Shown in pieces: positions 34,127-45,277 of a stretch of DNA of 64,000 nucleotides. How positions within the stretch are numbered: position 1 is the stretch's first letter; each line of letters starts with the position of its first letter. Both the position numbers and the translations under genes were made by a program. The DNA comes from CAIXZV01 sp037446495 (lineage in GTDB: Bacteria; Chloroflexota; Limnocylindria; Limnocylindrales; CSP1-4). The notes beneath the pieces are model-generated. The model searched no databases. It saw only the letters and a list, made by a program, of their open reading frames with translations, and was not told where the DNA came from. The stretch is from positions 1 to 64,000 of the forward strand of contig JBBIIL010000007.1 in the NCBI GenBank assembly GCA_037446495.1. Direction: 5' to 3'.

Positions 34127-36142
34127 CTACCGCGGCCGCCGGAACGGCACGTCGGCCACGAGGATCCCCGGGTGCCCGGTCAGCGCGTCGCGCAGGCGGT
34201 AGGCGCTCTGGTTGTAGAGGAAGCGCTCCCACCAGTGCTTGATGATCCGCTCGGGGATGAGCACGATCGTCACGACCGATGGGTCCTTCTCTGCGGTCAG
34301 CTCGAGATACCGGATCAGCGGCCGCACGAACTCGCGGTACGGCGACTCCACGATCACCAGGTCCACACCCTGGACCTGTGACTCGAATCGCGAGCGGAAC
34401 GTCTCGGCGGCCGCGAGGTCGTCGGTGACGTGGACGGCGACGACGCTCTTGGACATCGTCAGGCCCAGCTTGATGGCCTGGATGGCGTCCCGGCGCATGT
34501 CCTGCATCGGGATGATGACCCGCTGGCCGCGGCTGGGAGGACCGATGACCGCTTCGGGCCGGACGTGCAGCTCGACCTGCGCGCCGTGGTACTCGCGGCC
34601 GATGAGCAGCATCAGCGCCACCAGCACCGGCACGATGATCAGCACGATCCAGGCGCCCAGCGCGAACTTCGCGATCGCGAAGATGACGACCACGATAGCG
34701 GTGACCACCGCCCCCACGCCGTTGATCGTGGCGCTCTTCCGCCAGCCCGGTCCCTTCTCGGTCCACCAGTGGCGGACCATGCCCGACTGCGAGAGGGTGA
34801 ACGAGGTGAACACGCCGATCGCGTACAGCGGGATCAGGCGGTTGACGTCGCCCATGAACACCACGACCAGCAGGATCGACACCACCGCGAGGGCGACGAT
34901 CCCCGAGTTGAAGGCCAGCCGCTCGCCGCGGAAGGCGAACTGGCGGGGGAAGAACCCGTCGCGGGCCAGGATGGACGAGAGCCGCGGGAAGTCCGCGAAG
35001 CTGGTCTGCGCTGCCAGGATGAGGACTCCCATCGTGGCGAACATGAGGACGTAGTAGAGCGGCGACCGGCCGTTGAACACGGCCTGGGCGATCTGCGAGA
35101 GGATCGAGTCGTTGGTGCTCGGAATGGCCCCGGTGACGCCGGCGAGCCAGCTCATGCCCAGGAACATGACCCCCAGCAGCGTCGCCATGATGATCATCGT
35201 CATCTGGGCGTTCTTCCACTCGGGCGGCTTGAACGCCGGCACGCCGTTGGCCACGGCCTCGGTGCCCGTCATGGCGGAGCAGCCGTCGGCGAAGGCGCGC
35301 ATCAGGAGCAGCACGCTGATGCCCTCGACGGGCGGCGCGAACGGCTGCGTCACCGGGGCCTGCAGGTGGTCGCCCAGCGCGGTCCGCACGACGCCCATGC
35401 CGATCAGCAGCAGCATCGAGCCCAGGAAGATGTACGTCGGCGCGGCGAACGCGGTGCCGCTCTCCTTGAGGCCGCGCAGGTTCACGATCGTGACCGCCAC
35501 GATGCAGCCGACGATCACCGGGACCATCCACTCCTTGGGGAACAGGAGCGCGGACTGGAGGTTGTACACGCCGGCCGAGACCGAGACCGCCACTGTCAGC
35601 ACGTAGTCCACGAGCAGTGACGCCGCAGCGACCAGGCCTGGCAGGACGCCGAGGTTGGCGTGGGCCACGATGTAGCTGCCCCCGCCGTTGGGGTAGGCGC
35701 GGATCGTCTGGCGGTAGCTGAACGTGACCAGGATGAGCAGGCCCACGATGAGGAACGAGATCGGCAGCATGAAGCCGAAGGCGGCGGTGCCGGCGATTGC
35801 GAGCGTGACCAGGATCGCCTCGGTGGCGTAGGCGACCGAACTCATCACGTCCGATGAGAACATCGGCAGCGCCTTCCACTTGGGCAGGCGCTGGTCCAGC
35901 TCCTCATGCGTGGACAGGACCCGGCCGAAGACCAGGCGCCGGGCGCCGAAGCCCAGCCGCCCCGCTCGCGACGAGGGCTCGATGGCCGCGGCCCGGGCGA
36001 CGATCGTGCCCTGCTCGCCGTAGCGGAAGTAGCGGGCCTCGGGTCGGTTGACCCGGACGCGGCGGTCGCCGGGCTTGCGGCCGGACCGCGGGATCCGGCT
36101 CGGGACGCCGGGTCGCGGGCCGGCGTCCGGCTGGTCAGCCAC
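34127..36142 (-). CDS. KimA-like potassium importer (APC/KUP superfamily)
   Basis: 671-residue transporter with about 12 membrane helices (residues ~85-520) and a ~150-residue cytoplasmic C-terminal domain. The segment ELDQRLPKWKALPMFSSD-VMSSVAYATEAIL and the AYPNGGGSYIVAHANLG helix are those of the Bacillus KimA/YdaO family, proton-coupled high-affinity K+ importers regulated by c-di-AMP. The location in a kdp island supports K+ transport. The start GTG 36142 lacks a clear ribosome site. About 195 bp upstream lies the direct repeat shared with the kinase 2 operon. A general amino-acid permease is the alternative, less likely. Confidence 0.82.
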   Translation of the reverse strand: MADQPDAGPRPGVPSRIPRSGRKPGDRRVRVNRPEARYFRYGEQGTIVARAAAIEPSSRAGRLGFGARRLVFGRVLSTHEELDQRLPKWKALPMFSSDVMSSVAYATEAILVTLAIAGTAAFGFMLPISFLIVGLLILVTFSYRQTIRAYPNGGGSYIVAHANLGVLPGLVAAASLLVDYVLTVAVSVSAGVYNLQSALLFPKEWMVPVIVGCIVAVTIVNLRGLKESGTAFAAPTYIFLGSMLLLIGMGVVRTALGDHLQAPVTQPFAPPVEGISVLLLMRAFADGCSAMTGTEAVANGVPAFKPPEWKNAQMTMIIMATLLGVMFLGMSWLAGVTGAIPSTNDSILSQIAQAVFNGRSPLYYVLMFATMGVLILAAQTSFADFPRLSSILARDGFFPRQFAFRGERLAFNSGIVALAVVSILLVVVFMGDVNRLIPLYAIGVFTSFTLSQSGMVRHWWTEKGPGWRKSATINGVGAVVTAIVVVIFAIAKFALGAWIVLIIVPVLVALMLLIGREYHGAQVELHVRPEAVIGPPSRGQRVIIPMQDMRRDAIQAIKLGLTMSKSVVAVHVTDDLAAAETFRSRFESQVQGVDLVIVESPYREFVRPLIRYLELTAEKDPSVVTIVLIPERIIKHWWERFLYNQSAYRLRDALTGHPGILVADVPFRRPR

Positions 36143-36338
36143 GGGGGGCCCTGGCTGTCGGGAGGGTGCCCGCCGGGGCCCGGCCGGGCTGCCGTGTGAT
36201 GGTTCGCGTGGACCGGTTCACTCTGTGCTCCGACGCCGATCTGGGCGCTGGCGTCATGCGCGGACGGGCTCTGGGGACCTGCGAAAAGCAACGGTACTCG
36301 GGCGCCCACGCTCGGCTGGCCGCCTGCACCTCGGATCC

Positions 36339-36360
36339 GCTCAACAAGGCCTCAACAAGG
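36339..36360 (-). promoter_or_regulatory. K+-island direct repeat, copy 1
   Basis: Minus strand reads TTGTTGAGGCC-TTGTTGAGC: two GTTGAG units exactly 11 bp apart, upstream of the KimA-like gene. Nearly identical to the copy at 45256-45277. An 11-bp direct-repeat period is typical of OmpR/PhoB-family sites, so KdpE binding is a natural inference. Confidence 0.55.
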
Positions 36361-36390
36361 GGCGGTGGCCAGGCAGGCCTGCCCGGTGGA

Positions 36391-37542
36391 TCACCCGCGA
36401 CGAACGTCCACCAGGTGGACCTCGAGGTCCGGGTCGATGCGCAGCAGCTGCTCGGCGAGCGTCCCGTGGCGGAGGCGGGTCAATCCGCCGACAGGTTCGT
36501 GCGGCAGGACGACGTGGGTGGGGCGACGGGCCACCACGGCGGCCTCGAGCCCGGCGGCGGCATCCTCGGCCTCGATCCTGAGCACCTCCGCGCCAAGGTC
36601 CACGGCGTCGTCGAGCGCCTCCTGGATGTCGCGGCGCCGGTCGTACGGGAGGCGGGCGGCCGCGGGACTGTCCACCACCAGCGCGATGAGCGCGCCGTGG
36701 AGCAGCGCCGCGACGCGAGCCGCCCGGCGCACGGCCTTCGGCGCAGCGGGCCCCTCGTCCACCAGGACCAGCACGCGGTCGGTGACCAGCGGGATCGGGG
36801 AGGAGCCGGCGGCCTCGAGCTCGCCCTCCACGCTCTGCGCTGCGAGCCTCAGGGCCATCTCCCGCAGCGCCGTCAGGTTCGGCTCCGTGAAGAACCGGTC
36901 GAGCGCCACGGTCGCCCGGTCGGGCGGGTACACGTTCCCGTGGCGCATCCGCTGACGCAGCGCGTGCGGGCTCATGTCCACCAGCTCGATCTCGTCGGCG
37001 TTCCGCAGCACCTCGTCGGGGAGTCGCTCGTTGACCGGGGCGCCGGTGATCGTGGCCACTGCATCGGCGACGTTCTCGAGGTGCTGGATGTTGAGCGTGG
37101 TAACGACGTGGATCCCAGCGTCGCGGATCGCCTCCACGTCCTCCCAGCGCTTCGCGCGCACGGAGCCCGGGATGTTGGTGTGCGCCAGCTCGTCCACGAG
37201 CGCCACCGTGGGCCGGCGCGCGATGACCGCCTCCGCGTCCATCTCCTCGAGCGTCACGCCGCGGTAGTCCAGGGTGGTTCGCGGGACAAGCTCCAGGCCC
37301 TCGAGCAGCCTGACCGTGCTCGGCCGGCCGTGGCACTCGGCGAAGCCCACGACCAGATCCGTGCCGCGGTCGACGCGGCGGTGCCCTTCCTCGAGCATCC
37401 GGTACGTCTTGCCGACGCCCGGTGCCATGCCCAGGTACAGGCGCAGGCGCCCGCGCCCAGGCAGCCCGTCGGCATGGAGGCGCGCGAGCAGCTCATCGGC
37501 GCTGGGCCGGACGTCGAAGGCGTCACGCTCGGGGTCGCGCAT
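36391..37542 (-). CDS. Stand-alone KdpD sensor half (KdpD + Usp domains, no kinase)
   Basis: 383-residue protein equal to only the cytoplasmic N-terminal half of KdpD. It has the KdpD Walker A LGMAPGVGKTYRML (~residue 37), Walker B-like VALVDELAHTNIPGS, IQHLENV, and a Usp-like domain (DRVLVLVDEGPAAPKAVRRA to the end). There is no DUF4118, HisKA or HATPase part and the next base block is intergenic. The kinase part is instead found as separate genes at 31741 and 43668. It begins 8 nt after kdpC, as kdpD does in E. coli. ATG 37542. Confidence 0.9.
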   Translation of the reverse strand: MRDPERDAFDVRPSADELLARLHADGLPGRGRLRLYLGMAPGVGKTYRMLEEGHRRVDRGTDLVVGFAECHGRPSTVRLLEGLELVPRTTLDYRGVTLEEMDAEAVIARRPTVALVDELAHTNIPGSVRAKRWEDVEAIRDAGIHVVTTLNIQHLENVADAVATITGAPVNERLPDEVLRNADEIELVDMSPHALRQRMRHGNVYPPDRATVALDRFFTEPNLTALREMALRLAAQSVEGELEAAGSSPIPLVTDRVLVLVDEGPAAPKAVRRAARVAALLHGALIALVVDSPAAARLPYDRRRDIQEALDDAVDLGAEVLRIEAEDAAAGLEAAVVARRPTHVVLPHEPVGGLTRLRHGTLAEQLLRIDPDLEVHLVDVRRG

Positions 37543-37550
37543 CGTCGGGC

Positions 37551-38162
37551 TCAGCCGGCGACGCCCGGTGCGGCGGCACTTGATGAGAGCAGCCCGTCTA
37601 GGTCGAGGTTGAGCTCGAGCACGTGGACCCGGGGCTCGCCGAGGAACCCGAGCAGGGGCTGCTCGGTGTGGCGTGCGACCGCGGCCCGGACAGCCTCGGG
37701 CGACAATCCGCGGGCCGCCGCCACACGGGCGACCTGGTACTCGGCCGCAGCCGGGCTGATGTCGGGGTCGAGGCCCGACGCTGAGGAGGTCACCAGGTCG
37801 ACTGGCACGGGGCCGCCGCCGTTGGCCTGCTTCGCCGCGTCCACGGCCGCCGTGATGGTGGCGATCAGGGTCGCACTGGTTGGGCCCAGGTTCGTCCCCG
37901 CCGAGCCGCTGGCGTCGTAGCCGTTCGGGCCCGCCGCCGACGGTCGGCCCCAGAAGTACTTCGGGTCGCTGAACGCCTGTCCGATCAGGCTCGAGCCCAC
38001 GGCCTTGCCGTCGACGACGATCAGCGAGCCGTTGGCCTGGCGCGGGAAGGCGACCTGGGCCACGGCCGTGACGACGGCGGGGTAGACCGCGCCGGTGAGG
38101 AGGGTCATCACGGCCAGCAGTGCGACCGCGGGGAACAGGACGTGCCGGAGGAACGAGCGCAT
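37551..38162 (-). CDS. kdpC: KdpC, K+-transporting ATPase subunit C
   Basis: 203-residue single-span periplasmic-facing subunit of KdpFABC. N-terminal helix (FLRHVLFPAVALLAVMTLLTGAVYPAVVT), QVAFPRQANGSLI, SDPKYFWGRPSAAG and DPDISPAAAEYQVARVA are all diagnostic. ATG 38162 follows AGGTGA; a GTG nine bases earlier directly abuts the kdpB stop and is possible. Confidence 0.94.
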   Translation of the reverse strand: MRSFLRHVLFPAVALLAVMTLLTGAVYPAVVTAVAQVAFPRQANGSLIVVDGKAVGSSLIGQAFSDPKYFWGRPSAAGPNGYDASGSAGTNLGPTSATLIATITAAVDAAKQANGGGPVPVDLVTSSASGLDPDISPAAAEYQVARVAAARGLSPEAVRAAVARHTEQPLLGFLGEPRVHVLELNLDLDGLLSSSAAAPGVAG

Positions 38163-38171
38163 GGGTGTCAC

Positions 38172-40351
<2,180 letters not shown>

Positions 40352-40352
<1 letters not shown>

Positions 40353-42064
40353 CAGAAGGTCTTCCCGGCGTTCTGGAGGAGCTGCTCGACGATCGGGCCC
40401 AGTGCGAGCGCTGGGAAGAACGTGAGCGCCCCGACGATGACGATGACGCCGATCAGCAGGACGACCCACAGGACGCCAGTGGTCGGAAACGTGCCCAGCG
40501 AGGCGGCGACGCGGCGTTTGGCCGCCATCGAGCCCGCGAGCGCGAGGATCGGGACGATCATGCCGTACCGGCCGATCAGCATCGCCAACGCGCCGGTGAT
40601 GTTGTAGAAGGGCGTGTTGCCGTTCAGCCCCGCGAACGCGGATCCGTTGTTCCCGGTTTGGCTGGAGTACGCATACAGGATCTCGCTGAAGCCGTGGGGG
40701 CCCTTGTTGAGCGGCCCGGCCTGCCCGTCGGGGAGCACGGTCGCGAGGGCGGTGAAGCCCAGGATGCTGGCACCGAGCACGAGCGCGGTGATCATGGCCA
40801 TCTTGATCTCGTAGGCCTCGACCTTCTTGCCGAGGTACTCGGGCGTGCGACCCACCATAAGTCCGGCGATGAACACCGCGAGGATGGCGCCGATGGTCAG
40901 CATCCCGTACATGCCCGCGCCGATGCCACCCGGCGTGATCTCGCCCAGCTCCATGTTGAACAGCGGGACGAGGCCGGAGAGGGGCTGGGCGCTGTCGTGC
41001 CACATGGTGACGGCGCCGGTGCTGGTGCCGGTCGTGACGGCCATGAACAGGGCGCTCACTCCCGCGCCGAATCGGGTCTCCTTCCCTTCCATGTTCCCCA
41101 GCATGGTCTGATCCACGCCCGCGGGAAACAGCGGGTTGCCCGCCGTCTCGAAGTGCATGGCGAGGAGCGCGCCGGCGCCGAGGACGATCGCCATCGCGGC
41201 GAAGAGGGTCCAGCCCTGGCGCTGGCTGCCCGCGTACCGCCCGAAGGTCCAGGTCAGGGCGAACGGGAACGAGAGGATCGCGACCATCTCGAGGAAGTTG
41301 GTGAGCGGCGTCGGGCTCTCGAACGGGTGGGCGGAGTTGGCGTTGAAGAACCCGCCGCCGTTGTTCCCGAGTTCCTTGATCCACTCTTGGCTGGCCACCG
41401 GGCCCAGCGCGATGTGCTGGACGGCACCTTGGAGGGTGGTGATGGTCCGGGTGGGGTCCCAGGTCTGTGGCACGCCCTGCCACACGAGGACCAGCGCGCC
41501 CACCAATGAGATCGGGAGCAGCAGGTACAGGACCCCCCGGGTGAGGTCCACCCAGTAGTTGCCGATGGTGGCGGCGCTCTTGCGGGTCAGCCCCCGGAAC
41601 AGCGCGATCGCGATGGCGAGGCCCGTGGCAGCGGATGTGAAGTTCCGCACGGCGAGCATCGCGGCCTGCGTGAGATAGGTTGCGCCGGTCTCGCCCGAGT
41701 AGTTCTGCCAGTTGGTGTTCGTCTCGAAGCTGACCGACGTGTTGAACGCGAGCTCGGGCGACATCGCGGGGATCCCGCCCTGGTTGAGCGGCAGCACGGC
41801 CTGGAGCCGCAGGACGGCGTAGCCGGCGACGATGGCGACGGCGGCCATCACCAGCACGGCGACGGCGTAGCCCTTCCAGCTCTGCTCGGCTGCCTCGTCG
41901 ATGCCGCACACGCGGTAGACGAGCCGCTCAACAGGGCGAAGGACCGGGCTCAGGAAGGTGCGCTCGCCCTCCATGACGTCGTGGATGTAGGTCCCCAGAA
42001 GGGGCGTGACCAGTGCCACCGTCGCAGCCAGCGCCGCAAGGGTCAGCAGGTCGCCGAGCGGCAC
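40352..42064 (-). CDS. kdpA: KdpA, K+-translocating channel subunit
   Basis: 570-residue membrane subunit with about ten helices and four selectivity-filter loops: TNTNWQNYSGE, ELGNNGGGFFNANSAHP, AVTTGTSTGAV and QTGNNGSAFAGL. GTG 42064 lies three bases after kdpF and has GGAGG ten bases upstream. A longer open frame reaching 42097 would overlap kdpF and is rejected. Confidence 0.95.
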
Positions 42065-42066
42065 CG

Positions 42067-42156
42067 CTAGAAGTCCTCCGGGCGCAGTAGCGCCCAAAGG
42101 AGGTAGACGAAGGCGAACGCGGCCGCGAGGGCGGCCAGGAGCTCGAGCGCGTTCAT
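42067..42156 (-). CDS. kdpF: KdpF, 29-residue stabilising peptide
   Basis: Single-span peptide MNALELLAALAAAFAFVYLL followed by WALLRPEDF, ending three bases before kdpA. Position, length and the Y-L-x-x-A-L-L-x-P-E-x-F end match KdpF, which stabilises KdpABC in the membrane. ATG 42156 overlaps the stop of another 29-residue ORF (ATGA). Confidence 0.85.
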   Translation of the reverse strand: MNALELLAALAAAFAFVYLLWALLRPEDF

Positions 42157-42242
42157 CCGCGCACCCGCTCGACGAGCGCGAGGTAGAGGGTGGCCACCAC
42201 GGCGCAGACGGCCATGATCAGCGCGATTTGCCAGTCTTCCAT
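42153..42242 (-). CDS. 29-residue membrane peptide overlapping kdpF
   Basis: ATG 42242 opens a frame coding for MEDWQIALIMAVCAVVATLY followed by LALVERVRG, a single-span peptide of the same length as KdpF. Its stop overlaps the kdpF start by four bases (ATGA), and it starts four bases after the receiver-only regulator gene. Codon use and coupling argue for real translation. It may be an extra accessory subunit of KdpFABC; no name is known to me. Confidence 0.65.
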   Translation of the reverse strand: MEDWQIALIMAVCAVVATLYLALVERVRG

Positions 42243-42246
42243 GGGT

Positions 42247-42642
42247 CTAGGCCGTTGCCTCCGGCGTCGCCAGGCGGGACGCGAGGACCCGCTCGATGGT
42301 CGCCAGCAGCGTCTCGAGCGGGAAGGGCTTGGGCAGGTAGCCGGCCACGGCGAACGCCGCGAGCCTGCGATGGTCCACGGTCACCGCGGACGCGATCACC
42401 ACGGGCGGGGCGCCCGGTGCGGCGAGGCGGCCCGAGCGCAGCAGGTCCCAGCCCGTGTTGCCGGGCAGGTTCAGGTCCAGCAGCACGATTCCCGGCGCCG
42501 GGCCAACGCTGAGGACGTCTTCGGCCGCCTCGGCGGAATCCGCCTCCTGCACGGTGTAGCCACGGTGGCGGAGCCAGGTGACGAGGATGTGCCGGAACGC
42601 CTCGTCGTCGTCGACCACCAGGACGGTGCCGCGGTCAGGCAT
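42247..42642 (-). CDS. Receiver-only response regulator
   Basis: 131-residue single-domain response regulator: acidic pair in VLVVDDDEAFR, phospho-Asp in IVLLDLNLPGNTGWD (~residue 56), and Lys in GYLPKPFPLE. No output domain. Start ATG 42642 overlaps by eight bases the end of small protein B; the stop precedes the 29-aa membrane peptide by four bases. Its place directly before kdpFA suggests a phosphate sink or protein-protein switch for the KdpD-type kinases. Confidence 0.88.
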   Translation of the reverse strand: MPDRGTVLVVDDDEAFRHILVTWLRHRGYTVQEADSAEAAEDVLSVGPAPGIVLLDLNLPGNTGWDLLRSGRLAAPGAPPVVIASAVTVDHRRLAAFAVAGYLPKPFPLETLLATIERVLASRLATPEATA

Positions 42643-42919
42643 CGGACCGCGAGACCGTGAGGCCGGTGGGTGCCTCGTCGAGGGACCATAGCGGGGTGAT
42701 CCGTACGCCCGCCACGCCGGCCTCGGCGCGCGCCGCCTCGAGCAGCTGGCCCGCGAACCGCAGGCCCGCGCACACCACGCGGTTGGACACGCCTTCGGCG
42801 ACCAGCTCGATGGCGCCGTGGACGATGGACTGCTCGAACTCGAGCGTGAGGGTCGCGCTGGCCGCGGCCAGGCCGGACTGCTTCATGTCCTCACCGTGCG
42901 CCACTGCCCCAAGAGGCAC
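42635..42919 (-). CDS. Small K+-island protein B (paralog of 33841-34116)
   Basis: 94 residues from GTG 42919, or 83 from ATG 42886. The C-terminal ~65 residues align with protein A beside the KimA-like gene (GV..RV...L.....LLEAARA.AGV...RITPLWS.DEAP..L.V). It is followed, with an eight-base overlap, by the receiver-only regulator and preceded by regulator 2. No known domain recognised. The shared segment LEAARA/TP.WS.D.AP could serve as a search pattern. Confidence 0.7.
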   Translation of the reverse strand: MPLGAVAHGEDMKQSGLAAASATLTLEFEQSIVHGAIELVAEGVSNRVVCAGLRFAGQLLEAARAEAGVAGVRITPLWSLDEAPTGLTVSRSDA

Positions 42920-42954
42920 GGCGCGACTGGGAGGCCGTCGGCCCTAAAGAACCC

Positions 42955-43671
42955 CTAAGGTTCGGCCGGTCCCGGCTCCCGCACGCGATAGCCGACGCCC
43001 GGCTCGGTCTCGATGAGATCGCGCAGGCGCCCGTCAGGGTCGGCCGCGGCGAGCTTGCGACGGAGCTGGCTCACGTGGACGTAGACGTAGCTGTCCTCAC
43101 CCTGGTACGCCTCGCCCCAGACGGCGCGCAGGATCCGGCCCTTGGTCACCAGTCGGCCGGCGTGGGCCAGCAGGACCCGCAGGATCTCGAACTCGCGCGG
43201 CGTCAGGTCCACGGGGCGGCCGTCCACCGAGACCTCGTGACGCGTCGCGTCGAACAGCAATGGCCCCACCGCCACGCGCCCGCTCGCGTCGGCCACCGGG
43301 CCGCCCGCCCGCCGCAGCGCCACCCTGAGGCGCGCGTGCAGCTCAGCCACGCCGAAGGGCTTGGTGACGTAGTCGTCTGCGCCGCGCTCGAGCGCCTCCA
43401 CCTTCTCGCGCTCCTCGTACCTGCCGGACAGGATCACGATGGGCGTCGCGGCCGCTCGCCGGAACCGCGTGACCAGCGTCAGGCCGTCCAGGTCGGGGAG
43501 GCCGAGGTCCAGGAGCACCACGTCGGGGCGGCGGGCGTCCCAGCGCCGCTGCGCCTCGGCGCCGTCCCGCGCCTCCTCCACGGCGTACCCGCGGGCGCTC
43601 AGTTCGCGCACGAGCGCATGCCGGGTCTCCTCGTCGTCCTCGACCACCAGGATCCGAGGGCCGCCGCTCAT
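42955..43671 (-). CDS. KdpE-type response regulator 2
   Basis: 238-residue OmpR/PhoB-family regulator with VVEDDEETRHAL, phospho-Asp in VLLDLGLPDLDG, DDYVTKPFG and a winged helix (VDLTPREFEILRVLL, YVYVHVSQLRRKLAAADPDG). Same family as regulator 1. ATG 43671 appears to overlap the kinase 2 stop (ATGA), although the adjoining bases are in an assembly gap. It is the best candidate activator of kdpFABC. Confidence 0.93.
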   Translation of the reverse strand: MSGGPRILVVEDDEETRHALVRELSARGYAVEEARDGAEAQRRWDARRPDVVLLDLGLPDLDGLTLVTRFRRAAATPIVILSGRYEEREKVEALERGADDYVTKPFGVAELHARLRVALRRAGGPVADASGRVAVGPLLFDATRHEVSVDGRPVDLTPREFEILRVLLAHAGRLVTKGRILRAVWGEAYQGEDSYVYVHVSQLRRKLAAADPDGRLRDLIETEPGVGYRVREPGPAEP

Positions 43672-45200
43672 GANNNNNNNNNNNNNNNNNNNNNNNNNNN
43701 NNNNNNNNNNNNNNNNNNNNNNNNNNNNNNNNNNNNNNNNNNNNNNNNNNNNNNNNNNNNNNNNNNNNNNNNNACAACGGCGAGGCCGATGCCGGTGCCC
43801 GCCCTCGACCCCCGCGGCCCGCCGGGCACCCGGTAGAACTTCTCGAACAGCCGCGGCAGGGCATCGTCGGGAACCCCGCTCCCGCCATCCTCGATTGTGA
43901 GGCGGACGAACGGCTCGCCGGGCACGTCGCGTGCCGTGACCCGGACCGGGGCCGAGGGCCCCGTGTACTTCACGGCGTTCTCAAGGACGTTCGTCACCGC
44001 ATCGTCGAGGAACACCGGGTCCACGAGCACGGGCGGAGCGTCGAGCGCCACTTCGAGCGGACGCTCGCCGAGGCGGTCTCGCAGCCGGTCCAAGGTCCGG
44101 GCGACGAGGTCGTCCAGATCAAACGCATCCCGGTCGGCGCGCAGAGCCCCCGCCTCGATCCGCGAGAGGTCGAGCAGGTTGGTCACGAGCCGGTTGAGGT
44201 ACTCCACCTCGCGGTCGATAGCCGCGGCGCTCTCGGCGCGGTCGTCCTCGTCGAGGCCGCTGTCGGGACGCAGCGAGCCTGCCGCGGCACGGATGGTGGC
44301 GAGCGGCGTTCGAAGATCGTGGGAGACGGACTGGAGGAGCGCGGACTTGAGGGCGTCGCTCTGACGCGCCACCTCGGCCTCGTGCGCCTCGGCGGCGAGC
44401 CGGTCGTGGGCCAGTGCCTGGCCCGCCTGGTCGGCGGCGGCCGCGAGGAGCCGGGTCTCGGTGGGGTCCGGGATGTCCTCCTCCCGGCCTCGGGCAGCCC
44501 AGATGGAGCCCAACTGTGCATCGGCGGCCTCTACGCGCACGCGGAACAGCGCCCGGCTCGCCGCCCGTGGGCGCGTCGTTCCCGCCTGGTGGACCCGCAC
44601 CCAGTGCGCGGGCTCCTCGCCGGGCGACCGGCGCAGCACCTGGACCACGGCAGTTGTCGGCCGCGCCCCCTCGTCTGTGTCGGCGGCCACGCGCTCGCGC
44701 CCGTCCGGTCCCAGCCCGATCCAGACCCGATCCATCCCGGCCTCGTCGCGCAGGATGCCAGCGATCCGTGGCAGCACGCCGAGCGCAGTCTCGCGGGTGG
44801 CAAGCGCATGGCTGACGCGGAACAGGGCCACAGCCTCGCGCTCACGCTGGCGGGCGTCGTCGGCCCAGCGCCGCTGGAGCGCGGCGAGCTGCCCCACGAC
44901 CAGCCCCACGCCCAGGAGCAGCACCGCGTTGAGCCACTCGGCGGGGTCGCTCATGGTGAACGTGAAGTAGGGGACGGTGAAGAACCAGTCGTAGAGCAGG
45001 ATGCTCGCGACCGCGGCGAAGACCGCCCCCGGCGCCCCGGCGGCGATGGCCGTGGCCACGACGGCGGCGAGGTAGACGATCGAGGCGTTCGAGGGCGCGA
45101 GCGTGGTTCGCAGCACAGCGATGATCAGGGTCGCGACGGCGAGAGAGGGGACTGCGACCCCGATCAGAACGGCCGCGCGTCGTGCGCGACGATGCCTCAT
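43668..45200 (-). CDS. KdpD-type sensor histidine kinase 2 (interrupted by gap)
   Basis: Kinase half of KdpD as a separate gene: DUF4118 with four helices (VLIGVAVPSLAVATLII to VGLVVGQLAALQRR), GAF-like domain, H-box LQSVSHDLRTPLATIRA, N-box NVLENAVKYTG, EDGGSGVP and GTGIGLAV. The 100-N run follows, removing roughly the last 40-60 residues. It lacks the KdpD Walker-A and Usp domains, which are encoded at 36391-37542. ATG 45200 has TAGCGT six bases upstream (leaderless), and the 11-bp direct repeat lies 56-77 bp upstream. Confidence 0.88.
   Translation of the reverse strand: MRHRRARRAAVLIGVAVPSLAVATLIIAVLRTTLAPSNASIVYLAAVVATAIAAGAPGAVFAAVASILLYDWFFTVPYFTFTMSDPAEWLNAVLLLGVGLVVGQLAALQRRWADDARQREREAVALFRVSHALATRETALGVLPRIAGILRDEAGMDRVWIGLGPDGRERVAADTDEGARPTTAVVQVLRRSPGEEPAHWVRVHQAGTTRPRAASRALFRVRVEAADAQLGSIWAARGREEDIPDPTETRLLAAAADQAGQALAHDRLAAEAHEAEVARQSDALKSALLQSVSHDLRTPLATIRAAAGSLRPDSGLDEDDRAESAAAIDREVEYLNRLVTNLLDLSRIEAGALRADRDAFDLDDLVARTLDRLRDRLGERPLEVALDAPPVLVDPVFLDDAVTNVLENAVKYTGPSAPVRVTARDVPGEPFVRLTIEDGGSGVPDDALPRLFEKFYRVPGGPRGSRAGTGIGLAVXXXXXXXXXXXXXXXXXXXXXXXXXXXXXXXXXXS
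43674..43773. other. Assembly gap (100 N)
   Basis: Exactly 100 N at the 3' end of kinase 2; true length unknown. Confidence 0.99.
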
Positions 45201-45206
45201 GCCGCC

Positions 45207-45212
45207 ACGCTA
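45207..45212 (-). promoter_or_regulatory. -10 box of kinase 2 (leaderless)
   Basis: TAGCGT on the minus strand, six bases before ATG 45200. Confidence 0.45.
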
Positions 45213-45255
45213 CGCCTGTACCGCGAGGGGCAGCGGGCGCGCGGCCCTCGCGGGT

Positions 45256-45277
45256 GGCTCAACAAGGCGTCAACATC
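45256..45277 (-). promoter_or_regulatory. K+-island direct repeat, copy 2
   Basis: Minus strand TGTTGACGCC-TTGTTGAGC, units GTTGAC and GTTGAG 11 bp apart, matching 36339-36360 in all but about one base over the 19-base core. It overlaps the 3' end of the esterase gene and lies upstream of the kinase 2/regulator 2 operon. Confidence 0.55.

Noticed and set aside
36143..36338. c-di-AMP (ydaO) riboswitch in the leader of the KimA-like gene
   Set aside because: KimA/YdaO genes often carry this riboswitch, and the leader is ~195 nt. I could not find the conserved ydaO core segments in the minus-strand sequence. A covariance-model scan would decide.
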